Positions 17,030-25,207 of a stretch of 64,000 nucleotides of DNA are shown here, in pieces. This DNA is from Gemmatimonadota bacterium. GTDB taxonomy: Bacteria > Gemmatimonadota > Gemmatimonadetes > Longimicrobiales > Gaopeijiaceae. The position numbers were made by a program, and so were the translations under genes. A model generated the notes under the pieces. The model searched no databases. It was given only the letters and a program-made list of their open reading frames with translations, and had not been told where the DNA came from. The stretch lies in the NCBI GenBank assembly GCA_007121455.1, contig SKKN01000038.1:1-64000 (forward strand), in the 5' to 3' direction. Numbering within the stretch: position 1 is the stretch's first letter; every line of letters begins with the position of its first letter.

Positions 17030-17205
17030 CGAGCGTGACGACAGAGCTCCTGGAGCAGCCCCGAAAGCGCATGGAGCGTGGGGTCGGTACGGTTCCAGCG
17101 GTTTGGGCCATCGTGGAGGAGCACGACGATCCCAACCGGGAGGACTCCGAAGGTCACTTCGTCGACAACGCTTCGGGCTCCCGCCCCCGGTGAGTCCTCC
17201 GTCGA
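17030..17205 (-). pseudogene. Polysaccharide deacetylase, C-terminal remnant
   Basis: On the minus strand, directly after the stop of the SRPBCC gene, about 55 codons read DSPGAGARSVVDEV, then GIVVLLHDGPNRW and a final amphipathic helix. GxIVLLHDG is the last motif of NodB-type deacetylases, preceded in the family by a short linker of the same pattern. No start, signal or catalytic TFDD motif remains. It is a leftover 3' end. Confidence 0.5.
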
Positions 17206-17709
17206 CTACTGCAGCAACGAATCCAGGAGCTGGTAGCTGAGCTCCATCCCATCCGTCATCCCGGAGGCCATGGCGGCGTCCCGGGCTTCCTTCGAGCCGA
17301 AGTCCATCCGGGTCGTGACAGTCGTCATGCCGTCCCGCTCCTCGAAGGTCACCGTGATCCTCGCTTCTCCCGCCTCCCCCATGCTCCCACCCACGTTTCC
17401 GGGGTCGTAGATCTCGGTGTGCCGGAGCCGGGCCGGGGGGTCGACCTCCTCGAACACTCCATGGAATCCGAATTGGCTTCCCTCCTCCTCCGAACGCCAG
17501 ACCCAACGGAAGGCTCCACCCTCGCGCACGTCCATCTCGCACACCGGCATCGTCCACCCCGGCGGGCCGAGCATCCAGCGCTGAAGGAGGGCCGGCTCGG
17601 TATATGCGCGAAAAACGAGAGCGCGGGGCGCCGAGAACCTGCGTGTGACGAGGACTTCGCGGTCGCTCGGAAGGGTCACCTGGGCCGGCTCCTGATCCTT
17701 CGTGGTCAT
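17206..17709 (-). CDS. SRPBCC (AHSA1-like) protein
   Basis: A 167-residue START-fold protein (REVLVTRRFSAPRALVFRAY, LLQRWMLGPPGW, GGAFRWVWRS, then the TVTFEE strand and a long final helix). It is the third gene of a minus-strand operon whose first gene is an ArsR repressor and second a VOC protein. This trio recurs in many bacteria and is presumed to sense or sequester an unidentified hydrophobic small molecule. The ATG is 41 bases after the VOC stop, with AGGAG nearby. Confidence 0.82.
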   Translation of the reverse strand: MTTKDQEPAQVTLPSDREVLVTRRFSAPRALVFRAYTEPALLQRWMLGPPGWTMPVCEMDVREGGAFRWVWRSEEEGSQFGFHGVFEEVDPPARLRHTEIYDPGNVGGSMGEAGEARITVTFEERDGMTTVTTRMDFGSKEARDAAMASGMTDGMELSYQLLDSLLQ

Positions 17710-17750
17710 CGCAGAACTCCTCTCAGAGGGGCGGGGGAATGGGGGGAGGC

Positions 17751-18188
17751 TCAGCCGGCTGCCGCTCGGTCGAGCTCTGCCACATCGATCTTCCGCATCG
17801 CGAGCATCGCCTGCATGACCCGCTCCGCCTTCGCGCGATCCGGGTCGGACAGGTGCCGCATGAGGGCCTTCGGGACCACCTGCCATGAGAGGCCGTAGCG
17901 GTCCCTCAGCCACCCGCATTGGCCCTCCTCGCCCCCGTCCACCGTCAGGCGCGACCAGTACCGGTCCACCTCCTCCTGGCCCTCGCACTCGATGAAGAAG
18001 GAGACTGCTTCGTTGAACTCCCGGTGCGGACCGCCGCTCAACGCCCTGAAGCGCTGTCCCGCGATCTCGAAGGTCGCAGACTGCGGGGAGGTCGCGATCT
18101 CGCGAAAGTCGTCGAAGATGGACCGGTAATGGGCGACCACCTCGTCGAGCGGAACGTTGAACCAGAGGTAGGGGGTGACCTTCGGCAT
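17751..18188 (-). CDS. VOC-family protein, PhnB/3-demethylubiquinone type
   Basis: A 145-residue VOC protein: MPKVTPYLWFNVPLDEVVAH at the start, GQRFRALSGGPHREFNEAVS in the middle (the 'metal/ligand strand' of the PhnB group) and WGxxRD-like GWLRDRYGLSWQVVPKAL near the end. It starts two bases after the ArsR gene ends, so translation is likely coupled. PhnB-like proteins lack a settled function. In this operon it is probably part of an ArsR-controlled response to a small molecule. Confidence 0.85.
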   Translation of the reverse strand: MPKVTPYLWFNVPLDEVVAHYRSIFDDFREIATSPQSATFEIAGQRFRALSGGPHREFNEAVSFFIECEGQEEVDRYWSRLTVDGGEEGQCGWLRDRYGLSWQVVPKALMRHLSDPDRAKAERVMQAMLAMRKIDVAELDRAAAG

Positions 18189-18190
18189 CG

Positions 18191-18583
18191 TCACTCTTCT
18201 CCGGGGCTTCGGGTTGATCGAGGATGATTCTCTCCGGGTGTCGCGCTCTGGAGCTCGTCCAGGACGGCGTCCAGCCTGCGGTAGTTCGCCTCCCAAATCT
18301 CCCGGTGGCGCTCGATCCAGTCCGTGGCGGCCTCGAGGGGCTCAGGTTCGAGCCGGCGGGGCCGCAGGCGTCCCTCGCTCCGCGCCGAAATGAGGCCCGC
18401 CCGCTCGAGGACGCGGAGATGCTTCGAGATCGCCGGTTGGCTCATCTCGAAGGGATCGGCCAGCTCGGTCACCGTGGCCTCGCCACCCGCGAGGCGGGCG
18501 AGAATCGCCCGGCGGGTGGGGTCCGCGAGGGCGAAGAAGGTGGCGTCGAGGTTTCGGGGCTCGAGTTGCGGAGCCTGGTTCAC
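18191..18583 (-). CDS. ArsR-family repressor of the VOC/SRPBCC operon
   Basis: A 130-residue winged-helix regulator with LADPTRRAILARLAGGEATV and the HTH FEMSQPAISKHLRVLERAGL. The Cys metal-site motif is absent, so it belongs to the non-metal group that often precedes SRPBCC/VOC genes. GTG start with a CCGGAG site. The last 20 residues (PGENHPRSTRSPGEE) are a loose charged tail. An inverted repeat about 30 bases upstream is the likely operator. It heads the operon. Confidence 0.85.
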   Translation of the reverse strand: MNQAPQLEPRNLDATFFALADPTRRAILARLAGGEATVTELADPFEMSQPAISKHLRVLERAGLISARSEGRLRPRRLEPEPLEAATDWIERHREIWEANYRRLDAVLDELQSATPGENHPRSTRSPGEE

Positions 18584-18613
18584 ACCGAACTCCGGCGGGC
18601 GTCTCGATGATAC

Positions 18614-18629
18614 ATAACTGGAAGGTTAT
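18614..18629. promoter_or_regulatory. Candidate ArsR operator
   Basis: ATAAC-N6-GTTAT lies about 30 bases upstream of the GTG start and next to TATGTAT on the minus strand, which could be a -10 box. The AT-rich dyad contrasts with the GC-rich surroundings. Confidence 0.4.
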
Positions 18630-18731
18630 TGGTTGGGTGCGCTCGGTCAAGAGGCGCGCCGCCCGGGACGGGGTGGAGGAATGAAACGTCCGGCACAGGG
18701 AGCGCGCGTCCGTTCCAGCGGGAAGCCAGCG

Positions 18732-19238
18732 CTATGCCTCGCGCCTCGGCTCGCGTGCCCAGACGGCGTCGATGGCACGGTGAAGCCCGTACAGAAACGC
18801 GACACCGATCATGATCAAGAGTCCATCCGTAAGCAGCGGAAGGAGTCCCAGCGACACGATGAGCGTCGTGGCGCAGGCGGGAGCGTGTACGGTCCGGGTG
18901 GCAACCATCGCACCGGCGGTGAGGGCGACCGAGAGCACTGCGCTCCCGGTGAGACGAACGGCTTCGAGCGACCATGCGGCGGGCATCGAGCCGAGCGTAA
19001 GCCCGCCGGCCACGAGATGGTAGCTCAGAAGACCGGCCGAGACGCCCCAAAGGTGGCCGCCGATCACCTCCCGGGCGGGGTGCTGCCTCGGCCGGAGGGC
19101 CAGCATGAACGCGGTGGGGCCGAGGCTTGGGAAGACGAACGGGCGCCCGGTCAGCCAGAGGATCACCCCTAGCGCGGCGATCATGAAGCCGGACTTGAGT
19201 CCGGTTCTCCAAGGAGATGCAGGGATGTGATCTGACAT
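18732..19238 (-). CDS. HPP-family membrane protein
   Basis: A 168-residue protein of four or five membrane helices. The HPP-family core is recognisable: RPFVFPSLGPTAFMLALRP (the family's FPSLGPSA motif), followed by GGHLWGVSAG and, near the end, APACATTLIVSLG. Plant and bacterial members have been implicated in nitrite transport; this one is unproven. It lacks the CBS domains of longer relatives. It diverges from a cupin gene, with 180 bases between their starts. Confidence 0.8.
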   Translation of the reverse strand: MSDHIPASPWRTGLKSGFMIAALGVILWLTGRPFVFPSLGPTAFMLALRPRQHPAREVIGGHLWGVSAGLLSYHLVAGGLTLGSMPAAWSLEAVRLTGSAVLSVALTAGAMVATRTVHAPACATTLIVSLGLLPLLTDGLLIMIGVAFLYGLHRAIDAVWAREPRREA

Positions 19239-19419
19239 TGGAGCCGCGTTGGCGTTTAGCGTGCCTGCCGGGCAGGCCAGAGTCTAGAGAGAAAGGGGAC
19301 GAAAGTGTAGGGAATCATGTTCCCCAAGCCCCCTCGCGTGCTTGCCAGACGGGGCTCCGTCGTGAGAGGATATCGATCGTGCACGAACGCATCGAGAACC
19401 GGACCGGCAGGAGACCGTG

Positions 19420-19791
19420 ATGTCTTCACTCGAACGATCGCTCCATGGATCCCCCCTCGTCCTCGCTCTCGACGAGGAGCGAGCGGAGGCCGAACGGCAC
19501 GGGCTGCACGAGGCACGAGGCAGGACGGCCCGGACGCTCGTCAAGGACGACGCCCTGCGCGTGACTCTCATCACCCTGGCACCGGGCGGGGAGCTGCGGG
19601 AGCATACGGCTCCCGGGCCGATCACGGTTCAACCGCTCAAGGGTCGAATCCGGTTCACCGTGGGCGATGCGGAGCACGACCTCGGTCCGGACGATTTCCT
19701 CGCGCTCCAGGCGAAGAAGCCGCACTCGGTCACCTCCGAACATGGAGGGACCTTCCTCCTCACCGTCGTCCGTGCCGGCTCTGAGCGATGA
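19420..19791 (+). CDS. Small single-domain cupin protein
   Basis: A 123-residue beta-barrel protein. The cupin motif 1 is HTAPGPITVQPLKGRIRFTV and the second motif PHSVTSEHGGTFLLTVV. Of the usual metal ligands, one His of motif 1 and one His of motif 2 are present; the Glu is not obvious. AGGAGA lies before the ATG; an in-frame GTG directly ahead of it is less likely. Role unknown; such cupins often bind small acids or act as sensor proteins. Confidence 0.75.
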   Translation: MSSLERSLHGSPLVLALDEERAEAERHGLHEARGRTARTLVKDDALRVTLITLAPGGELREHTAPGPITVQPLKGRIRFTVGDAEHDLGPDDFLALQAKKPHSVTSEHGGTFLLTVVRAGSER

Positions 19792-19860
19792 GCGCCTTGG
19801 TCTGACGGCTCCTGCAGGATTGGGATAGGAATTGGACGAAAGGCCGGCGATGCAGTGGTG

Positions 19861-20316
19861 TTAGAACCGCTCTCCCTTCGCCTCCCGGAGGTGACTTCCC
19901 ACGGGACGGATTCGGGGCCACATCGTCCAGAAGTAAACCGCGAGCCCCAGGATCTGACCTATGGATGAGAGAACGACCGTCCATCGTAGCCATCCAGCGT
20001 CGGATGCCGATCGAGCCAGTTCGCTCGCGAATCGAGCGGCGGTCGCCACCACCAGGATCCAGTACGCGAGCGCAGCCCTCTCGGGTCGGTACCGCTCATC
20101 CCCTTTCGGCGCTCTGGGAAACAGCCACAGCGCTACTCCGAGGATCAGGAATAGGATGAAGCCCACCTGAACGGCGTGAGTGTGCGCGGAGACGAGATGA
20201 GGGTGAGGGAAGGTCCCGAAGATCTCTCGTTGTACGAGGACCCAGGCGCCGACCCCGAGTCCCGCGAAGAGGAAGGCGATGCCGGTCTTGATGAACCGGC
20301 GTACGAGAGTATACAC
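19861..20316 (-). CDS. Four-helix haem-copper-oxidase-like membrane protein
   Basis: The 151-residue protein has four membrane helices and resembles a quarter of a cbb3/NorB-type catalytic subunit: VSAHTHAVQVGFILFLILGV ends a helix with the His pattern used for haem, and LFPRAP follows. It lacks the six ligands of a full oxidase. Proteins of this size occur next to NirK-like copper proteins and cytochromes, as here, and are thought to be small haem membrane proteins. It is the last gene of a probable three-gene operon (copper protein, cytochrome c, this). Confidence 0.65.
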   Translation of the reverse strand: MYTLVRRFIKTGIAFLFAGLGVGAWVLVQREIFGTFPHPHLVSAHTHAVQVGFILFLILGVALWLFPRAPKGDERYRPERAALAYWILVVATAARFASELARSASDAGWLRWTVVLSSIGQILGLAVYFWTMWPRIRPVGSHLREAKGERF

Positions 20317-20332
20317 GATCTACGCCTGGTGC

Positions 20333-20770
20333 CTACCGGTTCGGATCACGAAAGCGTACTGGCTCTCCGACCCGACGTCGTTCTTCCACCTGCTCTGGCG
20401 TGACCGTCCCGCCGTCATGACCCCAGGCGTTGAGCACGTAATTCATGATTGCGGCCACCTGTTCGTCGGAGAGGTAGTCGACCGGCGGCATCGCACCTTC
20501 ATAGAACTCGTCCACTCGGATCGGGTCGAGCAGGCCATGGAGGATGATGTCGACCGTCCGCTCAGGGTTCTCCAACAAGAACCGGGACTCGACCAGCGGC
20601 GGAAAGGCGCGCTCCACCCCCTCCCCATCGGATCCGTGGCACACGCCGCAGTAGATCTCGTAGAGTTGTTCGTCCGCTTCGACCTGGGCGGATGCGTCGG
20701 AGGCCCGGAATCCAGCCAGTAAAGGGAAGAGGACGAGCGCGAGGACGAGGGATCGACGAGTGTATCGCAT
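20333..20770 (-). CDS. Periplasmic monohaem cytochrome c
   Basis: A class I cytochrome of 145 residues with a Sec signal (RRSLVLALVLFPLLAG...ASAQ), the haem motif Cys41-G-V-Cys44-His45 and the likely axial Met94 in EGAMPPVDYLSDEQ. It lies 16 bases downstream of the NirK-like copper protein and upstream of the small haem membrane protein, so it probably carries electrons between the copper site and the membrane. The spacing suggests a single transcript. Confidence 0.88.
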   Translation of the reverse strand: MRYTRRSLVLALVLFPLLAGFRASDASAQVEADEQLYEIYCGVCHGSDGEGVERAFPPLVESRFLLENPERTVDIILHGLLDPIRVDEFYEGAMPPVDYLSDEQVAAIMNYVLNAWGHDGGTVTPEQVEERRRVGEPVRFRDPNR

Positions 20771-20786
20771 GGCAGGCTCCAGGGTC

Positions 20787-21929
20787 TCACTCGAGGCGGG
20801 GGGCTACGACGATGACGCCGCCGGCGGCCCCGCGTTCCGGGTGCGCGAATGTGTGGTCGACGAACTTGTACTCACCCGCTTCGGGGATGATGAACTCGAC
20901 GACCGAGCCCTGGCTCGCGCCCAGGGTGATCGTCTGCATCCCATGCTGGACGTTTTCCAGGTTCCCCTCGGGATACACCTTGTCGAAAACCGCCCCAATC
21001 ACGTGGAAGCTCGAGATCTCGTTCGGGCCCGCGTTCAAGACATACATACGAACCCGGTCCCCTTCGGTCGCCTCCAAGGGTTCGACGACGTGCCGGGACC
21101 GGTGCCCGTTGAATGCGACGATCGTAGGCTCCCGATCGACCGCGGCTTGATGGTCGTACGATCTCAGTCCATCCTCCCCACGCGGCCCGAGATAGAACTC
21201 CGATTGAACCAGCGCGAACTCGTGGTCGACCTCGTCCGGGTACCCTTCCCGCGGAAGGACGATCACGGCCCCGTACTGGCCCATCGCCGTGTGCATGAGA
21301 ACGCTCGGAGTACCACAGTGGTACATGAAGACCCCGGGGTAATTCGCGACCCACTCGAACTCGATCGTCTGACCCGGAGGAATCGTCCGCCATTTGTCAT
21401 CCGCCGCGACGGTGCCTGAATGGAAGTCCATGGAGTGCGCCATGGGGAAGATCGCTGCCTCGGGCGCCATCCAGGGGTTGTCCACGACCTGCTCCAGGAA
21501 GGGCGACGCGGTTCCTGGCTCGGTAATGACGACTTCTTCGTTCGTGCGATTCGCCATGGTGAAGCGCACCAGGTCGCCCTGTCGAACCGTGAGTACGGGC
21601 CCGGGAACGGTTCCCCCGAACGTCCACGCCTGGAACCGGTTGCCCCGCTCCACCTCGACCTCCTGCACAAAGGTGTCCAGGCGAATTTCGTGAATGCGGT
21701 TTCCGTCATAGTCGAGGGTGGCGACCGAGGGCGGCATCGTCAGGTATTCGCCCACGACCGGCGGGCCGGTGTAGTCCTCGGTGAATACCCGCGCCTCGGG
21801 CATGCCGAAGATCATTCCGTCTCGCTCCCAAGAGTCTTCCGGGTACTCGATTCCGGCACCGTCGCAGGCTCCGAGGGCGAATACCGCCAGAACTGCGAGG
21901 ACGCCTTTGCTTTCGCGTGCTTTTCGCAT
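20787..21929 (-). CDS. NirK-like two-domain copper protein, lipoprotein
   Basis: The 380-residue protein has a lipobox (ALGAC, Cys22) and two cupredoxin domains. Type 2 copper ligands match NirK by eye: His170 in AHSMDFHSG (with the catalytic Asp168 and the type 1 His165), His204 in YHCGTP and His309 in SSFHVIG. Type 1 Cys205 and His213 are present. Two key positions differ: the axial Met of the type 1 site is Gln218 (GQYGA where NirK has GMNGA), and the catalytic His of the THVVFNG loop is Ile270 (TIVAFNG). It belongs to a clade usually annotated as multicopper oxidase domain proteins, and nitrite reduction is therefore doubtful. Electrons may come through the adjacent cytochrome c. Confidence 0.82.
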   Translation of the reverse strand: MRKARESKGVLAVLAVFALGACDGAGIEYPEDSWERDGMIFGMPEARVFTEDYTGPPVVGEYLTMPPSVATLDYDGNRIHEIRLDTFVQEVEVERGNRFQAWTFGGTVPGPVLTVRQGDLVRFTMANRTNEEVVITEPGTASPFLEQVVDNPWMAPEAAIFPMAHSMDFHSGTVAADDKWRTIPPGQTIEFEWVANYPGVFMYHCGTPSVLMHTAMGQYGAVIVLPREGYPDEVDHEFALVQSEFYLGPRGEDGLRSYDHQAAVDREPTIVAFNGHRSRHVVEPLEATEGDRVRMYVLNAGPNEISSFHVIGAVFDKVYPEGNLENVQHGMQTITLGASQGSVVEFIIPEAGEYKFVDHTFAHPERGAAGGVIVVAPRLE

Positions 21930-22075
21930 GTGGTGAGGGGGGTGGAAAGGAAGGGTCGCGGAACTCGCCGAAGGCCCCAACGTACCTCGACGCCGGGGGA
22001 CGCCGCAACGCCGGGCGTGCCACACGGTTACCGTTGCAAGGGCGTCAGCAAGGGCGTCGCCGACAGGACGAAACC

Positions 22076-22429
22076 ATGAAGAAAACGCTTTTCATCGTGA
22101 ACCACCCGCCCTACGGGACGGAACACGCCTTCAACGCTCTCCGGCTGGCCAACACCCTGAGCGCACGGGAGGAACAGGAGGTGAGGGTCTTCCTTCAGGG
22201 GGATGCGGCGTCATGCGCCAAGGCCGGCCAGGAGGTCCCCAAGGGGTTCTACAACCTGGAGCGCATGTTCAAGATCGGCCGCTCACGCGGTGTGCAAGTA
22301 GGGGTCTGCAGCACGTGCATGGATGCCCGGGGGCTCACCGACGAGGAATTGGCCGAAGGGCTCGAGCGGAGCACGCTGGAAGAGCTGGCCGACTGGACCG
22401 AATGGGCCGAAAAGGTGCTCGTGTTCTGA
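22076..22429 (+). CDS. DsrE/DsrF-like sulfur-relay family protein
   Basis: The 117-residue protein starts MKKTLFIVNHPPYGTEHAFN, then LRLANTLSAREEQEVRVFLQ, typical of the DsrE fold. A conserved Cys pair lies in VGVCSTCMDARG and one more Cys in GDAASCAKAG. These single-domain cytoplasmic proteins transfer or bind reactive sulfur. It diverges from the copper-protein operon with a 146-base gap, so the two may share a regulatory region. Confidence 0.82.
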   Translation: MKKTLFIVNHPPYGTEHAFNALRLANTLSAREEQEVRVFLQGDAASCAKAGQEVPKGFYNLERMFKIGRSRGVQVGVCSTCMDARGLTDEELAEGLERSTLEELADWTEWAEKVLVF

Positions 22430-22443
22430 CTGGAGGGCGGCCC

Positions 22444-22644
22444 ATGTGCGACCAGTTCGGCCGAGAGATAATGGGCTATGGACGCGTCGATGTGGGCTCG
22501 GCTCTGCTCGTGGAGGCGGAGGAAGGGTGTGGCGGTGCAGAGCGCCCCCGGCGAAAATACATCATGGTGCAGCGAACTCAGCTGAGCTGGTCTGAAGTCC
22601 AGCGGCTTTCAGAGATCCGCGATTCCTCCCTCGCTGCCGTGTGA
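22444..22644 (+). CDS. Small protein downstream of the DsrE-like gene
   Basis: Sixty-six codons begin 14 bases after the DsrE stop. GGAGG lies eight bases ahead of the ATG, which is the main reason to call it. The protein (MCDQFGREIMGYGRVDVG...) has three Cys and no recognisable family, signal or helix. Its end overlaps the flavodoxin gene on the other strand by 36 bases. It could be a real small protein or a decayed 3' partner of dsrE. Confidence 0.35.
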   Translation: MCDQFGREIMGYGRVDVGSALLVEAEEGCGGAERPRRKYIMVQRTQLSWSEVQRLSEIRDSSLAAV

Positions 22645-23187
22645 CCTCCCTGATACCTCTCCTGCAAAATCACCCGCGAACCGTTCGACGGCCTCCCAAT
22701 CGGTGTAGTCGTGGTCCTGGGTCATATCCGTGGGCCGGCCGTGGCGCTTCGCGATGAGCTTCATCACGTGGCGCAGAAAGAAGTTGTACTGGGAATAGAC
22801 GAGCGCTCCCGCAATCGGTTCGACACGGAGCGGTTGCCAGCCCGTTTCCCGGACGAATCGGTCTACTACGGCCTGCACGTCCTGGCGCGCCTCGTCATCC
22901 GGATACGCTGCGGTGAGGCTGACTGAGAAGAACGCCGAAGGGATTCGAACGAGCAGATCCCGGTGGCGACGGACGAATTCACGGACGCTGCTCTGGTGCT
23001 CTCCCCCGTGCACCGAGCCGCCGACGACCACGCCGTCATACGCCTGATCAAGGGCAGCCCCGCGAAGGTCCCGAGCGTCGGGGACGTGCACTTCGTGGCC
23101 CGCCTCTTTCATCACCGCTCCGATGCGTTTCGCTACGGTCCCGGTATGACCCTCCGTGGTGCCGTAGACAACGAGGATCTTCGCCAC
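22609..23187 (-). CDS. Flavodoxin-domain protein, HemG/menaquinone-dependent protoporphyrinogen oxidase type
   Basis: A 192-residue flavodoxin with the FMN-phosphate loop VVYGTTEGHTGTVAKRI, the later SVHGGEHQSSVREF loop and the HemG-like stretch YSQYNFFLRHVMKLIAKRHG, in which a long helix follows the inserted loop. HemG oxidises protoporphyrinogen using menaquinone at the membrane; relatives with this loop but another role exist. GTG start chosen because GAGGAAGAGG precedes it by seven bases. No other haem gene is adjacent. Confidence 0.78.
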   Translation of the reverse strand: MAKILVVYGTTEGHTGTVAKRIGAVMKEAGHEVHVPDARDLRGAALDQAYDGVVVGGSVHGGEHQSSVREFVRRHRDLLVRIPSAFFSVSLTAAYPDDEARQDVQAVVDRFVRETGWQPLRVEPIAGALVYSQYNFFLRHVMKLIAKRHGRPTDMTQDHDYTDWEAVERFAGDFAGEVSGRSHGSEGGIADL

Positions 23188-23958
23188 GACTCGACCTCTT
23201 CCTCGAGGGGGAACGACTGGCACCCGATGGGTGCCGAGACCAAGAACAGAGGGGAACGGGACTCCCTCCGATGCTCGCCCGGTATGCTCCTTAGGAAGAG
23301 CACGATCCATACCAGCGCGCTCGAGGACGCGCGGGCAGCGACGAGCAGAGCCGCGGCCCCGGTGCGCTCTCCGAGATGCGACATTCCTCCTTGTCCGTCA
23401 CGCGTGCCGAGGTACGGAGCCCAAGGAGTGCGGCGTGAGGCGCCGGCCATCCTGTAGAAAGAGGAGAGGAAGTAGAACGCAGACCGGATCTGGAAACGCG
23501 GGAACCCTGAGCCATGGCGATGCCGTGATTCGCTTGCTTCCACCAAGCACCGAGACAATCCGGCCCATCGAAAGGCGGGTCGCCCCTGCGCTCCCCCGAA
23601 ATGTGGCTTGCAGGCGGGAGTGGCATCGACCCCCGATGCGCCGGAGCGAAGCTTCGGCACGATTCGCGGGCGAATGGTGCGGATGCTGGACGCGATCGAC
23701 CGCACGATGGAGCAGTTGCCGTCCGAGCGCGCCTCCGCCCGGGCCATGAAACGGCAGTTCGATGGGGAACTCCATCCTCAACCGCCATCGATTATCCCAC
23801 GGGGGCGTTCGTCACGGCGCGCCCGAAGGAGAAAATGAGGTCCGCTGGATTGATTGAGTAGCGTCCTTGTGCGATTCATTGGCAATCCGTCGAGCGTCGT
23901 TGGGTCCGCCAAACCGGCGACAGGTGCTGCCCTCATGAGAGGGGAATGGAGTCCTACG
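23188..23958. other. Long gap, at most a small unrecognised gene
   Basis: Neither strand holds a familiar domain. Two weak candidates exist. One is a plus-strand frame from TTG 23608 (FGTIRGRMVRMLDAIDRTME...) whose codons look coding-like but which has no good ribosome site. The other is a minus-strand frame near 23383 with one hydrophobic helix (ALVWIVLFL), which overlaps the flavodoxin start. I call neither. Confidence 0.45.
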
Positions 23959-24282
23959 ATGGGAAAGCGACGACGACACCCGGTGGTGCAGCCCGATCCT
24001 GTGCGAACCCTCCACGGTTCCAATCCGGAAGCCACACTCGATTTGCACAACCTCACGGCTTCGCAGGGCGAGCGAAGAGTGCGAGACCTCGTGCAGAGCT
24101 GGCGGAGGCGCCGGCCTGGAACTGTGCTCCGCATCATCACAGGAAAGGGACGCCGGTCAGAGGCCGCTCCGGTTCATCTCGAACGGATACGGGAGCTGTT
24201 GTCGGGAGCGCTCAGAGGTGATGTCGAGGAGTTCGTGCTCGAGGCGGGAGGTGGGTCCTACCTGGTCCGGCTCCGTGGATGA
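23959..24282 (+). CDS. Stand-alone Smr-domain protein
   Basis: A 107-residue protein made almost entirely of an Smr domain: LDLHNLTASQGERRVRDLV (the LDLHG-type motif), IITGKGRRSE (usually TGKG.HS) and VEEFVLEAGGGSYLVRL (usually GGxGaTxVxL). Smr domains, as in MutS2, nick branched DNA or cleave RNA; key LDLH and TGKG motifs are kept. The final HGGxGA motif has become AGGGS. Start ATG is preceded by GGAG at seven bases; the longer frame upstream has no domain. Confidence 0.78.
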   Translation: MGKRRRHPVVQPDPVRTLHGSNPEATLDLHNLTASQGERRVRDLVQSWRRRRPGTVLRIITGKGRRSEAAPVHLERIRELLSGALRGDVEEFVLEAGGGSYLVRLRG

Positions 24283-24451
24283 ATCGCCTCCGGCCCGGCA
24301 AGAAAATCACCTAGGTTTCTCGAGGTAGTTCGCCCGGCTCCCCCTCGACCGTCCTTCGGCGGCACAACTCATGCAACCCCCAGGGCTTTAGGCCCCCAGG
24401 CTTCGCGTACTCGAACAGGCGAGCCGGGACCCCCCAGGGTTGGAGTTCGCC

Positions 24452-25207
24452 ATGATGTGCCCGCCAAACCTTCGCCTGATCCTGCTCGGCATCGTCCTGT
24501 CGCTCGCGGGCGGGGGCACCCTCCATGCGCAATCGGTGCTCGAACGCACCCCCAATCTCCACAACGGCTGGATCGGAGATCAGGTGCAGTTCACCTTCAA
24601 TCACCGGATGTGGCGCTCCGAAATCGCGGGTGAGCGAAGATTGCTGGCCTCCCCGACGTTCCTTCTCGGCGTTCCCGTGCAGGGAACCGTGCTGGTCGCG
24701 GCCCAATATGCGAGCAGTTCCGGAGTGGTCGAGGCCAACGAATGGGAGGTGTTCGCCCGCTGGACACCGCTCGATCCCGGAGAGATCGTCCCATTCGGGG
24801 CATCCCTCACCGTCGCATGGAATACCGCCGCGGAAAGCGGCGATGGTGAATTGTCCCTCTTGCTTCCTGTGGCGAACCTGCAACTGCTCGGGGTGGTCCG
24901 CGCCTTCTCCAGTGCGTACGAGACGACGGATTCCCGGCTGGCCTTCGGAGCCGGACTCGTCGCCGGCGTGAGCGAGTCGGTCGCCTTTGCGGGAGACGTG
25001 GTGTCGCTGAGGAACCGGGAGCCCGACGAGGAGGTCGTGTGGAGCGGCGGCCTGCAGCTACAGATTCCGCGTAGCCCACACACGTTCTCTTTCCAGGTGA
25101 CCAACGCGCCGAGCGCGACCTTGCACGGGAGCTCGAGAGGGAACGATGTGGTGATGTGGGGCTTCGAGTTCACCACTCCCCTGACCTTTTTCGGCGACGG
25201 GGGCTAA
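24452..25207 (+). CDS. Secreted beta-barrel-like protein, DUF5777-like
   Basis: A 251-residue exported protein: signal peptide (LRLILLGIVLSLAGGGTLHAQ) then alternating beta strands to the end, consistent with a small outer-membrane barrel. RTPNLHNGWIGDQVQFTFNH, LASPTFLLGVPVQGTVLVAA and QYASSS resemble DUF5777 proteins, which carry sTPtL.ng.. and SPTFLLG..iP..tmlgaqYatns. The last residues, though not aromatic-terminal, end in a strand. Ribosome site GGAG precedes tandem ATGs. Function unknown. Confidence 0.6.
   Translation: MMCPPNLRLILLGIVLSLAGGGTLHAQSVLERTPNLHNGWIGDQVQFTFNHRMWRSEIAGERRLLASPTFLLGVPVQGTVLVAAQYASSSGVVEANEWEVFARWTPLDPGEIVPFGASLTVAWNTAAESGDGELSLLLPVANLQLLGVVRAFSSAYETTDSRLAFGAGLVAGVSESVAFAGDVVSLRNREPDEEVVWSGGLQLQIPRSPHTFSFQVTNAPSATLHGSSRGNDVVMWGFEFTTPLTFFGDGG

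Noticed and set aside
23133-23383. Small minus-strand frame with one hydrophobic helix
   Set aside because: AGGAGG lies almost on the ATG, too close for initiation, and the frame overlaps the flavodoxin start; no homologue recognised.
23608-23838. Plus-strand frame FGTIRGRMVRMLDAIDRTME...
   Set aside because: Codon use is plausible, but there is only a TTG start without a ribosome site and no family; left as part of the unassigned gap.
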